DNA of 64,000 bases from a virus. Position numbers and translations under genes: made by a program. A model generated the notes under the pieces. It searched no databases, was not told where the DNA came from, and worked only from the letters and a program-made list of their open reading frames with translations. This document shows positions 31,831 to 41,519 of this stretch, one piece after another (position 1 is the first letter of the stretch; each line of letters starts with the position of its first letter). The stretch lies in IMG/VR virus record IMGVR_UViG_3300018424_000008, positions 35,414-99,413 of that record, one strand, 5' to 3'.

Positions 31831-34800
31831 TTATTTTTTAGGCAATATAAAATGAAGACTAATATCTTTCTTTAATTTTTCTGTAAAAACCCAGAGACGA
31901 TCATTTATATCTCTAAAAAAATCTATCTCGTTCTCAAAAAAGCTAGCATCTATTGCATCAACAAAATATTTTCGTATATCACCCGCAAGATATGCTTCAT
32001 CTGCTCCGAAAAGATCTTTAATAATTTCCCGGTCAGCCTCACCCTTGTACATTGGTTTGTCTAATATGTCACATAATCTAAATAAAATCCTCGCGAGGTC
32101 CTGCGCTTTGTCAAAATCTTTTGCACCCGAAAAGGCATCCGGCTCAATATTGATATGTACGTAAACTATATCTATATCATCTAAATGATAATCGTTCCAA
32201 GAAATACTTCCATCAAAATCATAATCAGTTGCCTTTGAATGTTCAAAATCTCCCCCAAATCTATCTTGCATCTTAGACATTAACCCTGTTGAATTCTCGG
32301 GATGCATAGTTACACCAATAAATATTTTATCCGGGTCTATAGGATTATCAAAAACTGCATTTAGATCTTCAAAATAATCTATTTCTTCACCCCTCCAGCT
32401 TTCTCTAACTCCGTCATGATTCTCAATTGTACCCATTATATATTCGAAGAATTTTTCAGCTCGTTTTCCATGACTGATCTCTGGTCTTTGCATATCTTCT
32501 TTGAGTTCTACGATATGTTCTATTTCATCAAACATATTACTAATATATTGAACTAATTCATAACCCTCTTTTGCAGCTGCTGTTACTACCTTATCGCCAG
32601 CTCGTTCTATTTCTTGTGCTGGGACATCAATCTTTTCCATTATGTTTTGTAATCTTTTTTGAAGCTCGTGCTTACCCTGCTCAAATAATTCCATATCATC
32701 ATCAACGGCTGCTTTTTTCATTTTTCGTAAATATTCTTCGTTAGCTGTTATTTCTTTCTCTAAGGCTAACTCAACACCTTTACTGTATGTTGTTGCCTGA
32801 CCGGTTTTTGCAAATTCAGTTTCAAAAGTTTGATACTTTAATATATCATTATAAGCTTTTAAAACAGTTTTTAGTATTTCAATTGGCATTCCATCAAAGT
32901 CTGAAGCCTTTCCGCTTTTAAAATTACTTAATTGCTTTTGGTATTCATCTGCAATCAATCTTTTTTCACCAAAGTATTTATCATGTATGTGAGGATATAA
33001 ATTTTCATACATGTCTGATATTAAATCTAAAGTTTCTTGGGAGTGTTTAGTAAAATCCGACAGGCTTTTAAAAGTCTTTGTTCTTTGTTTTACACGATTT
33101 TCAAGATCGAATCTAAAATTGTCCATTTTTACTCGTTGCAAGGACGATTGTGTTTGTTTTAAGTCACTGCTTGCTTGGCTATGTTTTGTCTCGAATTCAC
33201 CAGAGAATATTTGGTTATCTTTTAATACATCAACAATACTTTTATTTACCAGGTAATTCGTGAGCTGGGGGCGGCGGCCGCTGGCTTCGCCGCCAGCATT
33301 TAATGCTGCAGCATTAGCACCTTTAATAATATTATCAATAAAAACACCGGTCTCTTCAGAGAAAAGCTTTTTATCACTGCTTTGTTTCATCTGATGTAAC
33401 ATGCTTAACAACTTAGCAATATTAAAAAATAATTCTTTTCTTGCTTCGGCATTTACAAGGAATTCTTGGTTATTTCTCCCGAAAGCTCTTTTAGACCCAG
33501 CTGACGATCTATGGAACTGTTCTTTTCGTTTTCTTGCCCTAGACTGCTTTTCTTTTGCTTCGAGATCTAGAAATATTTCTCTTAGTTCGTCGCAAGCACC
33601 TTTATTACCAATACTACAAGCGCCCAAAAGAGAAGCTATTTTTTGTTTCAGTTCTTCTGCTTCCATTTGATTCATTCCAGAAGATTTGATCAATCGTTGA
33701 ATCTCTTCATCAGTTACTTTTTTAGGATTGTCAGCTAGCGAATGCACTTCTTCTATTTCATTTAAATCATCAATTAATTCCTTGTAAATGTTTAACAAGT
33801 CAATGACAGAAGATGCGACTGAACCACTGCCCAATAGTTTAAGTTTCTCTTGTGCTTTAACATAATCCGCATAATCTTTCAAAAGTGTATCTTCAGCCGC
33901 TTCTAGTTTTTTTATAAATTCTGCTATTGGAATTAATTCTCTTTTTGCTATAGTTTCTTCCTGTCTATAATCTCTGTGTGGATTAAACCGCGGCAAATTA
34001 TCTAGTGCTTTCCACAAATCCTTGTTAATGCTGTATTTTTTTTGCATCTCTTTCATGCTAGTTCTGGTTGTATGAATTACCGGTATTTTTACGTAGCTAG
34101 AAAATGGTTTATAATTTCCTTTGCGTACAATGACATGATCGGCATATGCCTTTGGTGAAAAATTGTGCGTTGTCCACTCTAGGGTTGGTTTATTAGAAGA
34201 TTTTCTTATTTTACCACCTTCAAGTTTGACACTGGGTTTTCTTTGGTACCCTATCTTGTCAATAAATGTAAATGACCTATCTGAACTGATACCTTCTTTT
34301 GGGAATGCCGGGGTTGGTTCTTTGACTACACCAGCTGGGTCAACTAGTGACTTAAAAAAATGATGCACATCTTCATGTTTTATTTTTATGCCGCCAGCAA
34401 CTGGCATTCCAGTTACATCGCCATCAAGTACAACTACTTGCTTTTGATTTTTAGTAACATCTTCGTACCTTCCGCCTAAGTCCCACCAATCATTGTATTT
34501 TTTAGAATTATAATATGCATCAAACCAAGATTTGTTAAGTTTGTTTGACATTTCTGTAAATTCTTTAACCGCTTCTATCAAAGCTTCTTCTCTTTTTTCT
34601 ATGTCACCTGTTCTGTTATTGTTTTCATCAACCATTGCCTCAGGTTTGACACCTGTAATATCTTCAACAACATCTAAAGTTTCTTCGAATATTTCTTCTA
34701 GCTCTTTTATTGTGTATGAGTACCTAGGTTTTGCGGCTGCATCTCTGGAAAGTTGCATAATCTCTTTCTCTGTAGCCGGCATGCGTTCTATTTTATCACC

Positions 34801-36042
34801 AGTATAATCTTTTTGTTTTGATATTCTTTCTAAACTTTTTTCAAGTTTTTTCACTATTTCCTTGTTGTCATGTGACTTAAGTGTTCTTGCAAATGCATCA
34901 ATGTCCATTGGAGATAGCGTTTGAGGCGTAATACGCTCAGCATGTGCTTTTTTTATTTCCCAATCATAAAATGCATTTGGGTTTTTGTAGTAATCTGATG
35001 CCATTATATCTTCATGTTCTTTTTCATCGATAATCAGATTTGGAGACCAAATTAAATCAAAAGAATAAAGAACAAAATTAAATTTCTTACTGTCACCTAA
35101 AATACGTAGCATTTTGTCGCGGTTTGTATTTGGGTCAAATATTTTTTTCATATTTAAAACTTGATTATATAACTCATGAAAAAATGATTTAATGTTGTGA
35201 TAGCCTATTGATGAAGCGTTACCTATGTATTTAAATGAATAATAAAGATTAGGGTAGGGTAAAAGCACTGTCGTGTTATATTGCATATTTTGGGTTGTAG
35301 CATTGATGGCGCCAAAATAGAGCTCGTCATACATAAAATCTATTATTTCTTTTTCAAAAACTTCTAGATATGGTCGCATCATTGTTCTCATATATTGCTG
35401 TGATCTTTCCATCCAACTTTCTATTTCTTTTTCAGTTACTGATTTTACATCTACGTTTTTAAAATCTTTTATTATATCCTGGTTAAAAGTTTTAACATAT
35501 TTGTTGTACACATTTTTCTTGATATTACTTTTAATTTCTTCTTCGTTTTTAGTAAAATAGTGTGCTAATGATATACTGATATCATCAATATCTCCCGGTA
35601 TTCCATCATTGTCTATATCTATCTGATTAAAAAATGTATAATATTTTGATATTAACCCTAAAAATTCGTTGCCAGTTATTGCTGGTAAACGAGGTAACCA
35701 TTTCTGTGCATTGGCCGGATCTGTATCAGCATAAAGTTTTTCTAAATCAGCTTTACTAAAATGTTGTCTTTTAAAATATTTGTACCTACCCTTAGAATTA
35801 GTAATGTGTTGTTGCTGTTGCAAAATCTTATTAATAATAGTATCTTTCCCTCTAGACACACCTTTTTTTGGGAATGATATTTGAAAATCACCGCTACCAA
35901 TGTAGTCACGCAATCTTGTATCAATTTGTTTTGTTCTATTTTCAAAATCGTTTTGGGTTTCTGCATTGCCAAAAGTTACTTTTTCCGGTCTCTGCTCTAA
36001 AAGAATTCTTATATATTTTCTTATGCCAATTTCATCAATCAT
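31831..36042 (-). CDS. Giant type B leader protein, 1403 aa
   Basis: Leader I-R-K-Y-I-R-I-L-L-E at residues 7-16 (cut at L14-L15-E16). The rest is mostly long charged helix and coiled coil, with no recognised domain. Around residue 140 is D-I-D-N-D-G-I-P-G-D-I-D-D, a calcium-loop-like DxDxDG sequence. The C-terminal third has more compact sequence with W-R-G-E-E, H-P-E-N-S-T-G and D-Y-D-F-D-G-S. If packaged, 1403 residues make it a major internal cargo. It overlaps the upstream gene by eight bases. Confidence 0.88.
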   Translation of the reverse strand: MIDEIGIRKYIRILLEQRPEKVTFGNAETQNDFENRTKQIDTRLRDYIGSGDFQISFPKKGVSRGKDTIINKILQQQQHITNSKGRYKYFKRQHFSKADLEKLYADTDPANAQKWLPRLPAITGNEFLGLISKYYTFFNQIDIDNDGIPGDIDDISISLAHYFTKNEEEIKSNIKKNVYNKYVKTFNQDIIKDFKNVDVKSVTEKEIESWMERSQQYMRTMMRPYLEVFEKEIIDFMYDELYFGAINATTQNMQYNTTVLLPYPNLYYSFKYIGNASSIGYHNIKSFFHELYNQVLNMKKIFDPNTNRDKMLRILGDSKKFNFVLYSFDLIWSPNLIIDEKEHEDIMASDYYKNPNAFYDWEIKKAHAERITPQTLSPMDIDAFARTLKSHDNKEIVKKLEKSLERISKQKDYTGDKIERMPATEKEIMQLSRDAAAKPRYSYTIKELEEIFEETLDVVEDITGVKPEAMVDENNNRTGDIEKREEALIEAVKEFTEMSNKLNKSWFDAYYNSKKYNDWWDLGGRYEDVTKNQKQVVVLDGDVTGMPVAGGIKIKHEDVHHFFKSLVDPAGVVKEPTPAFPKEGISSDRSFTFIDKIGYQRKPSVKLEGGKIRKSSNKPTLEWTTHNFSPKAYADHVIVRKGNYKPFSSYVKIPVIHTTRTSMKEMQKKYSINKDLWKALDNLPRFNPHRDYRQEETIAKRELIPIAEFIKKLEAAEDTLLKDYADYVKAQEKLKLLGSGSVASSVIDLLNIYKELIDDLNEIEEVHSLADNPKKVTDEEIQRLIKSSGMNQMEAEELKQKIASLLGACSIGNKGACDELREIFLDLEAKEKQSRARKRKEQFHRSSAGSKRAFGRNNQEFLVNAEARKELFFNIAKLLSMLHQMKQSSDKKLFSEETGVFIDNIIKGANAAALNAGGEASGRRPQLTNYLVNKSIVDVLKDNQIFSGEFETKHSQASSDLKQTQSSLQRVKMDNFRFDLENRVKQRTKTFKSLSDFTKHSQETLDLISDMYENLYPHIHDKYFGEKRLIADEYQKQLSNFKSGKASDFDGMPIEILKTVLKAYNDILKYQTFETEFAKTGQATTYSKGVELALEKEITANEEYLRKMKKAAVDDDMELFEQGKHELQKRLQNIMEKIDVPAQEIERAGDKVVTAAAKEGYELVQYISNMFDEIEHIVELKEDMQRPEISHGKRAEKFFEYIMGTIENHDGVRESWRGEEIDYFEDLNAVFDNPIDPDKIFIGVTMHPENSTGLMSKMQDRFGGDFEHSKATDYDFDGSISWNDYHLDDIDIVYVHINIEPDAFSGAKDFDKAQDLARILFRLCDILDKPMYKGEADREIIKDLFGADEAYLAGDIRKYFVDAIDASFFENEIDFFRDINDRLWVFTEKLKKDISLHFILPKK

Positions 36043-36841
36043 TTACTGTACTCGCATCTAATATTTTTACTGGTGTTACAATATATTCATTCCATAAACT
36101 AGTTTTGTTAGGCTCGTCGCATTCATCCAAGTCATAACATATATTTGTTTCTTCACCCGGATAATCTAATCTTAACATGTTACATGCGCGCATACCATTA
36201 TCTACCACAACAGATTTAATATCTGATTTAAAGGCAGCTTTTACATTACCAATTAATTTTAATTTAATATTTGCTTTCTCATCAAAATAACTATCCATCA
36301 TATATGTAAAAGCAGAAATGTCTATAGGTTCTTGCTTTTCTATAGAATATTGTATTCTATTCATACCCTCTTGGTTAGTAAAATGACTTACTATTTTCAG
36401 ATTCTTGTTACTGCCATAAATTTGGTATGTAAATTCCCTATTCATTAAGACGTATGGTTCAATATCTCCACGACTGTAAAAATATGCAAATCTTAAAGAA
36501 TCAATATCTTTAAAATATGGTGCATATTGACGTTTAATAGACCACACTCTGTGATTAATAAAATCTTCAATGAATATTAACACGTTTTCTGTGTTGAAAC
36601 TGTCATAGTTAGCTACTTCATCATATAGTAAATAGCCAAAGTTTTGTTGTATTATATCGTATATAGGACCGGGTATAGTTTTATTTCTTACGCTAATACC
36701 TGATCGCTGATATAACAATAGCATTCTAGCTATGTGTTCCCATTCTTTTAATGTCTTGAAAGCTTTTATAGGCTTTATATAACCTCTAACTTGAAAGCTT
36801 TCTGACAATATATTTCTAATATAGGATCTTACTAAACGCAT
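36035..36841 (-). CDS. Type B leader protein, 268 aa
   Basis: Leader M-R-L-V-R-S-Y-I-R-N-I-L-S-E, cut before S15. The body is alpha/beta, with Y-E/F and D-rich segments, and ends in D-D-E-C-D-type acidic residues followed by V-T-P-V-K-I-L. No family is recognised. It is upstream of, and overlaps, the giant protein gene, so the two are likely co-expressed. Confidence 0.87.
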   Translation of the reverse strand: MRLVRSYIRNILSESFQVRGYIKPIKAFKTLKEWEHIARMLLLYQRSGISVRNKTIPGPIYDIIQQNFGYLLYDEVANYDSFNTENVLIFIEDFINHRVWSIKRQYAPYFKDIDSLRFAYFYSRGDIEPYVLMNREFTYQIYGSNKNLKIVSHFTNQEGMNRIQYSIEKQEPIDISAFTYMMDSYFDEKANIKLKLIGNVKAAFKSDIKSVVVDNGMRACNMLRLDYPGEETNICYDLDECDEPNKTSLWNEYIVTPVKILDASTVND

Positions 36842-36867
36842 TACATACTCCGCTAAGAGTAATTATG

Positions 36868-37245
36868 TTAATAAGTTTGAAATTCCTTATATTTTCGCAA
36901 AGCAATAGTAATAGGATGATCATCCGGATAAGGGACAGTTTTAAACTTAATGTCATTGATATGAATATAGTAAGCAGCACCACCAGCACCACCGCCCCAA
37001 ATGCTTGCCATCATACGAGCCCAGTCATCAGGGTCATGTACATCATGCAAATCCACAATATGTGGCAAAACATCTTTTGTATATACCCTAACTTGTAAAT
37101 GATCATGATTTCTTAGATCACCTTTCCAGCCAGGCACTAATATCAAATCAGTGTCACATTCGTGTCCTTCTGCAATAAATGATATTGGTCCAGATACAAC
37201 ATATCTAGCTGTGTATGTAAGACTATTTAATTCTTCTGCAAACAT
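36868..37245 (-). CDS. Hypothetical protein, 125 aa, no leader
   Basis: Unrecognised. It is a small beta-rich protein with V-P-G-W-K-G-D-L near 40, repeated H/D pairs (D-L-H-D-V-H-D-P-D-D) and a glycine run W-G-G-G-A-G-G-A-A near 90. The promoter at 37264-37292 and an AGGAGG-type ribosome-binding site suggest that it starts the unit leading to the giant protein. The H/D-rich stretch could bind metal; this is speculation. Confidence 0.82.
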   Translation of the reverse strand: MFAEELNSLTYTARYVVSGPISFIAEGHECDTDLILVPGWKGDLRNHDHLQVRVYTKDVLPHIVDLHDVHDPDDWARMMASIWGGGAGGAAYYIHINDIKFKTVPYPDDHPITIALRKYKEFQTY

Positions 37246-37263
37246 AATACCTCCTATAAAGAT

Positions 37264-37292
37264 ATTATACCTGCAGGATCAATTTTTTATAA
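37264..37292 (-). promoter_or_regulatory. Promoter for the 125-aa gene
   Basis: Minus strand: TTATAA (37287-37292), 17 bases, then TATAAT (37264-37269), directly after the stop codon of the 915-residue gene. It has the same -35 variant and spacing as 1153-1181. Confidence 0.6.
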
Positions 37293-40040
37293 TCACCTAT
37301 CATGTTTTTTTGAATAGACTTTGTTGAAAAAACTAACTAACAAATTTTTTAAAATGTTTTCGTGACTATAGAGCCCAACTTCTTTAAACGTTTCATGCAT
37401 AGGCGTATCATCTATCAACATGTCTGAATAAGGCAATGGATTTTTGATTGAAAATATCATATCTAAAGGATCATTAGGTTCTTTTCCAGGTTTCCATATT
37501 AACATACCTTCTGCTGGTCCACTTGGTGCGAGATAATATTCATCTTCACAGTCTTCTTTCCGAGCGCCTATGCCATAATTTTTTGCATGATATATATCAT
37601 GAAAATTTGTATAAGGTATATTATCAGACCTTGTGGGAGTATAATTGTTGTACTCATTATCTAAATAATATATATCAAAATCCTCTGGTCTATTCTCTAA
37701 TATAAATGTATATACATTTTTAGCGTGTTTAGAAACTGAAACTCTGTCACAAATCGTGCCGGCATAATCTAAGTCATGTACAAAGCTAAAAGCAATATCA
37801 TATAGCAAAGGTCCTAACTTGCTTCCTTTCATTGAAGCTGTGTTTGTTATTCTGCATAAAGAACCATTACCATCTGTTCCAAGTCTTAGCACGAGGACAG
37901 CTTCAAGTGATCTACATATATTAAAAACTTTTTTCATTGTTGCTTCATCATTTTTTGTTTTATCACTTAAAGCTGCAATTGCATCGAATGCCCAACCAGT
38001 TTTGCCTTCGTTATAGCTTGGCGGGTTTTCATTAAATGCTTGTTCATTGAAAAGTCCAAAAAATATTCTTGGTGATATGCCGCCATAGTCCCTAATTATG
38101 AGAAGCTTATGTGACTGTGCGGCCTCGGCATAAGTGACAGCTGCTTCCAATAACAAACGCTCTCTTCTTCGTTTGCTTTCTTGAAAATTAATTTTGGTGG
38201 CGCCAATTTCTGCGCGCACATTTTCGTCTTTGTTCTTTAACTTTTTCAAGGCGTCGACGCGAAACTTTAAAAACCTAAAACTGCCGGACCTTGTTCCTAA
38301 TGTTTTATACACCCAGTTTATAAGTCTCTTTCCTTTTTCAGGACTATTATATATATCTTTGAAAAATTGCGACCAATCAATTAATTCATGCTCTATTAAT
38401 TTATTATAATTATTATTGATTAAAATCTCTTCGTAACCTATTCTTTTATAACCGGAACCATGTAAATTTTTGCTCGGCTCCCAATCCTTATCTTTTACCG
38501 GTAATTGTTCCTCAACATTTTTAAAATCTTCACTATTATCCTCAACATTAGGCGTGTACCACATAAAAATAAATCGCTGAAGTTCAGCTGTCGTCCAACC
38601 TTCGAAGCGACCCATTTTAACAATGGCTTGATTTATAGCTTTTGTTCTGCCAAAATTATGAGAGCTGTTTATAAAGTCTTTCAGTGTTTCTAATTTTTTC
38701 AAAAGCCAGGGGAAATACTCTGGATGATATGACTTTGTAAGAGGATCTATAGGTTTTTTACTTTCCCCTAATTCAAAACCCGTTTTTTCAAGTCTACGAT
38801 GAAGTACTTCTTTAACCATTAGAATACATGTATTAATAGAAAACAAAGCCTTAGTTACACTTTTAAATTTTGCAATATCGTCTGCGTCTATGGTATAATC
38901 TAGATTTTTTTGTAAAGTTTCGATTTTATATTTTTTTACATCTTCTGGCGTGTGAGAGTACACTGTTCTAATAGCTCTTTTCATTAAGTTTACTTGGTCT
39001 TTAAATATTTCTGGATCAGCTTTTTTACTTTCAAGTTGTTGTTTCGCTGCTTCATATCTCCCGTTTATAAAAGTTTGATGCTTAAAAAGAAAATGTCTCA
39101 TCATGCCACCATCATTAGCATATATTAAATCTTCAAGATCTCTGTTTATATCAGTGGCATTTGGCTCTACGTGTCCATCGACATGTTTAAAAGAAAGATT
39201 TTCAAAACGATCTGCAAATCCTAGATATGCATATGCTTCAACATGTCTGGGTTTAAATGATTCGGGTTTTACATGTTCACGATATAATTTTCTAAATATT
39301 CTCATACCTTTACTGATAATTGATTCTTCAGAAGGGTCTGGCTCCGGAAGATCTTCATCTGTTTGTGCATCTTCATAATCTCTTGCAAGTATAATTTTTT
39401 CGCCAGCAGTGGAAACACCTTTCAGAAAAAAAGCTAAGATCATCAGTGCAGTTCCAAAAGCACCACCGGTGCCGGCTGCAAATTCCGCGGACCAACTTAA
39501 TAAACCTAGTAAATAAACCAAAAAAGAAAACTGTTTTTCATTCCCTTCAATGGTTTTTATAATTTTCATCATCGCTCTTAAATCATCAACTAAATCTTTA
39601 GTACTTATTTTTTTGTTAACTAACATGTATTTTTTTAATTCAGAAGGGGTAAACCCAAATTCCCGCAACTCATTCCAAGCTGCAGTACTATGTAATAAAT
39701 CATTCCCTGATGCACCAGAAAAAACTTTTAAATCTTCCGGCAAAGAATATTCATTTGTTTTTACTTCAGACCATTTGTAATAATACTCGCCATCTTTTTC
39801 ATGTTTTGGCAACATTGGCCTATCATCTTTCAATGGATTGCCAGCATCCGGATTATATGTTACACCTCTTGCTGCAAGACCTTCTTTGTCACCTGCAAAA
39901 AATAAATCATCTATGTCATCTTCCACACCTGACGCATACTGTTCATCTCTGTTAGCAAAATACTTTCTGTCCTCCTCGGGTGTTTCATTTAAAAGAAATT
40001 CTTTGTATACACTTGGATATTTTTTCTTAAAACCTTTCAT
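37293..40040 (-). CDS. Giant two-part leader protein with membrane segment and GPLLYD module, 915 aa
   Basis: I prefer ATG 40040 over 40052: GAGG lies six bases before it, and the first ATG overlaps the terminator tract. The leader variant ends Y-K-E-F-L-L-N-E (cut before T20). Residues about 165-215 hold two hydrophobic helices (F-L-V-Y-L-L-G-L-L-S-W; A-L-M-I-L-A-F-F-L). A second leader-like site, R-E-R-L-L-L-E before A-A, is near residue 630, and beyond it lies a full GPLLYD module (L-G-P-L-L-Y-D near 740, C-D-R-V-S-V-S). It may be cut into two mature proteins. Confidence 0.88.
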   Translation of the reverse strand: MKGFKKKYPSVYKEFLLNETPEEDRKYFANRDEQYASGVEDDIDDLFFAGDKEGLAARGVTYNPDAGNPLKDDRPMLPKHEKDGEYYYKWSEVKTNEYSLPEDLKVFSGASGNDLLHSTAAWNELREFGFTPSELKKYMLVNKKISTKDLVDDLRAMMKIIKTIEGNEKQFSFLVYLLGLLSWSAEFAAGTGGAFGTALMILAFFLKGVSTAGEKIILARDYEDAQTDEDLPEPDPSEESIISKGMRIFRKLYREHVKPESFKPRHVEAYAYLGFADRFENLSFKHVDGHVEPNATDINRDLEDLIYANDGGMMRHFLFKHQTFINGRYEAAKQQLESKKADPEIFKDQVNLMKRAIRTVYSHTPEDVKKYKIETLQKNLDYTIDADDIAKFKSVTKALFSINTCILMVKEVLHRRLEKTGFELGESKKPIDPLTKSYHPEYFPWLLKKLETLKDFINSSHNFGRTKAINQAIVKMGRFEGWTTAELQRFIFMWYTPNVEDNSEDFKNVEEQLPVKDKDWEPSKNLHGSGYKRIGYEEILINNNYNKLIEHELIDWSQFFKDIYNSPEKGKRLINWVYKTLGTRSGSFRFLKFRVDALKKLKNKDENVRAEIGATKINFQESKRRRERLLLEAAVTYAEAAQSHKLLIIRDYGGISPRIFFGLFNEQAFNENPPSYNEGKTGWAFDAIAALSDKTKNDEATMKKVFNICRSLEAVLVLRLGTDGNGSLCRITNTASMKGSKLGPLLYDIAFSFVHDLDYAGTICDRVSVSKHAKNVYTFILENRPEDFDIYYLDNEYNNYTPTRSDNIPYTNFHDIYHAKNYGIGARKEDCEDEYYLAPSGPAEGMLIWKPGKEPNDPLDMIFSIKNPLPYSDMLIDDTPMHETFKEVGLYSHENILKNLLVSFFNKVYSKKHDR

Positions 40041-40052
40041 AATTTTCCTCAT

Positions 40053-40080
40053 AAAAAAACCGCATATATAAATATGCGGT
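40053..40080 (-). terminator. Intrinsic terminator after the 296-aa gene
   Basis: Minus strand: ACCGCATAT / ATATGCGGT, a 9-base-pair perfect stem with a 4-base loop, followed by TTTTTTT. It ends 12 bases before the start used for the 915-residue gene, so that gene is reached only by read-through or by a promoter I could not find. Confidence 0.9.
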
Positions 40081-40108
40081 CATTAAACAAATACTATAAC
40101 TAAAAAGT

Positions 40109-40999
40109 TTAGTTCATAAACCCTTTTTTCTTAGCCATCCACTCAGGCAACTCAATATATCCAGGCTTAATAGAAATTTGTGAGTTAGGTAACCAATGTA
40201 ACCTACCATCCCAAACAATCTGTGTTGCCTTTTCACGAGTATCCTTAATAACAGCACCAGTTAACTGATACATTGCTGGCGGTTTATTACTAGTAAACTT
40301 TGGCTTAGGATTTTTAAGCGGCAAACTAGGTAATTGATAGTTAGCATCTGTCAAAGCACCTAACTGTCGCCAATGTTTTCCAACAATCATTTCAGCAAAT
40401 TCAACAGCGTTAGCAACTTCATAAGCACTAATGTATTTGCGAAACTCATAATCAGACTTTTCATGCGCAATACTTTTTGGTGCCCATCTACTTTCATTAG
40501 TTTTTGGGTCAACACCAGTTACCCATGTCCATAGATTTTTACCTGTACGTGCATAAGCAGCAGAGAAGCCAACACCATTGTGCTCATCGGTAGTCCCAGC
40601 TGCTAATTCATCAGCTGTTTGATTATCACCAATGATTTTAATCGCAGCATCTACATAACGATGATCAAGAGCAAATAAGGCTATGATATCATCCTTAGTG
40701 TGAGATACCTTAGATGGTGGAACAATAGTAACTTCATCACTTTCATCAGTGGTAGAAGTTAAACCGCCAAGAATAAAGTCAGAAAAGATAGCACAACTAC
40801 TATTTTCATCGAAATTAGGGTTGTTACGCTTTTCATGTGATATAAGTGATACAACACGTGCATCCTCTGAATCAAGTATTTCAAAACCTTCAGTTAAAGC
40901 TTCCGTAATAGAATTAATATCTTCTTCAGAAGGATTAAAATAAACACGAATTTCTGGATTGTTAATGTTTTTAGAATTTATAATAGCAAAAGTAGTCAT
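40109..40999 (-). CDS. Monocistronic, probably highly expressed protein, 296 aa
   Basis: Unrecognised. No leader. It has its own strong promoter (41042-41070), a full CCGGAGG ribosome-binding site and its own terminator, which suggests high-level expression. The sequence has H-W-R-Q-L-G near 195 and ends K-K-K-G-F-M-N. The first 60 residues are acidic (S-E-E-D-I-N). A single-stranded-DNA binder, host-takeover or structural protein are all possible; nothing visible decides between them. Confidence 0.87.
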   Translation of the reverse strand: MTTFAIINSKNINNPEIRVYFNPSEEDINSITEALTEGFEILDSEDARVVSLISHEKRNNPNFDENSSCAIFSDFILGGLTSTTDESDEVTIVPPSKVSHTKDDIIALFALDHRYVDAAIKIIGDNQTADELAAGTTDEHNGVGFSAAYARTGKNLWTWVTGVDPKTNESRWAPKSIAHEKSDYEFRKYISAYEVANAVEFAEMIVGKHWRQLGALTDANYQLPSLPLKNPKPKFTSNKPPAMYQLTGAVIKDTREKATQIVWDGRLHWLPNSQISIKPGYIELPEWMAKKKGFMN

Positions 41000-41041
41000 G
41001 TGACCTCCGGTAAGTTAGTAATAAGTTGTTTTGGTATATAT

Positions 41042-41070
41042 AATATAACCTAAATCTAAAGTATTTGCAA
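41042..41070 (-). promoter_or_regulatory. Strong promoter for the 296-aa gene
   Basis: Minus strand: TTGCAA (41065-41070), 17 bases, then TATATT (41042-41047) with the ATATATACC tail. The -35 lies within the last codons of the upstream 65-residue gene. The start codon is 43 bases downstream of the -10 box. Confidence 0.8.
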
Positions 41071-41253
41071 ATATTGCTGAAAATAATCTAAAATAAAATA
41101 AATTAAAATCATATCAAATATTGCTGCTAGAATAATAAGTTTAACCGGATACTGTGTGTAATCATGGTGCAAAATATAATAGACTGCAGTATATGCGCCT
41201 AATAAAAGAAACACAGCTAAGACAGCACTGATTATAAGAGTTGGTAAAAGCAT
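41056..41253 (-). CDS. Two-TM membrane protein, 65 aa
   Basis: Residues 4-26 and 38-58 are both hydrophobic helices (L-I-I-S-A-V-L-A-V-F-L-L-L and I-I-L-A-A-I-F-D-M-I-L-I-Y-F), joined by a short H-H-D-Y-T-Q-Y-P loop. The start has TTAAGGAG upstream in a 5-prime region (ACCAACCCACTTAAGGAGA) that is almost copied before the zinc-ribbon gene at 41858. Holin, antiholin or exclusion functions are possible. No family is recognised. Confidence 0.8.
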   Translation of the reverse strand: MLLPTLIISAVLAVFLLLGAYTAVYYILHHDYTQYPVKLIILAAIFDMILIYFILDYFQQYLQIL

Positions 41254-41296
41254 AGAAAAATCTCCTTAAGTGGGTTGGTAGTCTGGTAAAAAACAA

Positions 41297-41518
41297 TTAA
41301 GAAACTGCTTTACTGATTTTAGTTCTTAGCGTTTCTCTATCATCATCATTACCTCGCACTTTAATAGACACTTGATTTGACAGATCAATATAGAATATTG
41401 TCTCAGTGCTTTTAGTAATTTTTGTGATGTGATAAACATTAACGTCGTGAGATACACCATTGTAATCTGTGATAGAAACCATTGGTAAAACGTTTGTAGT
41501 GGTAAATTGTTCGCTCAT
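41297..41518 (-). CDS. Small hypothetical protein, 73 aa
   Basis: Unrecognised. The start is set at ATG 41518 (M-S-E-Q-F-T-T-T) because GGGAG stands six bases before it; the frame extends to 41563 within the previous gene. It is a beta-rich small domain (M-V-S-I-T-D-Y-N-G, F-Y-I-D-L-S, V-S-I-K-V-R-G-N) that could be an SH3- or OB-like fold. Confidence 0.8.
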   Translation of the reverse strand: MSEQFTTTNVLPMVSITDYNGVSHDVNVYHITKITKSTETIFYIDLSNQVSIKVRGNDDDRETLRTKISKAVS

Positions 41519-41519
41519 A

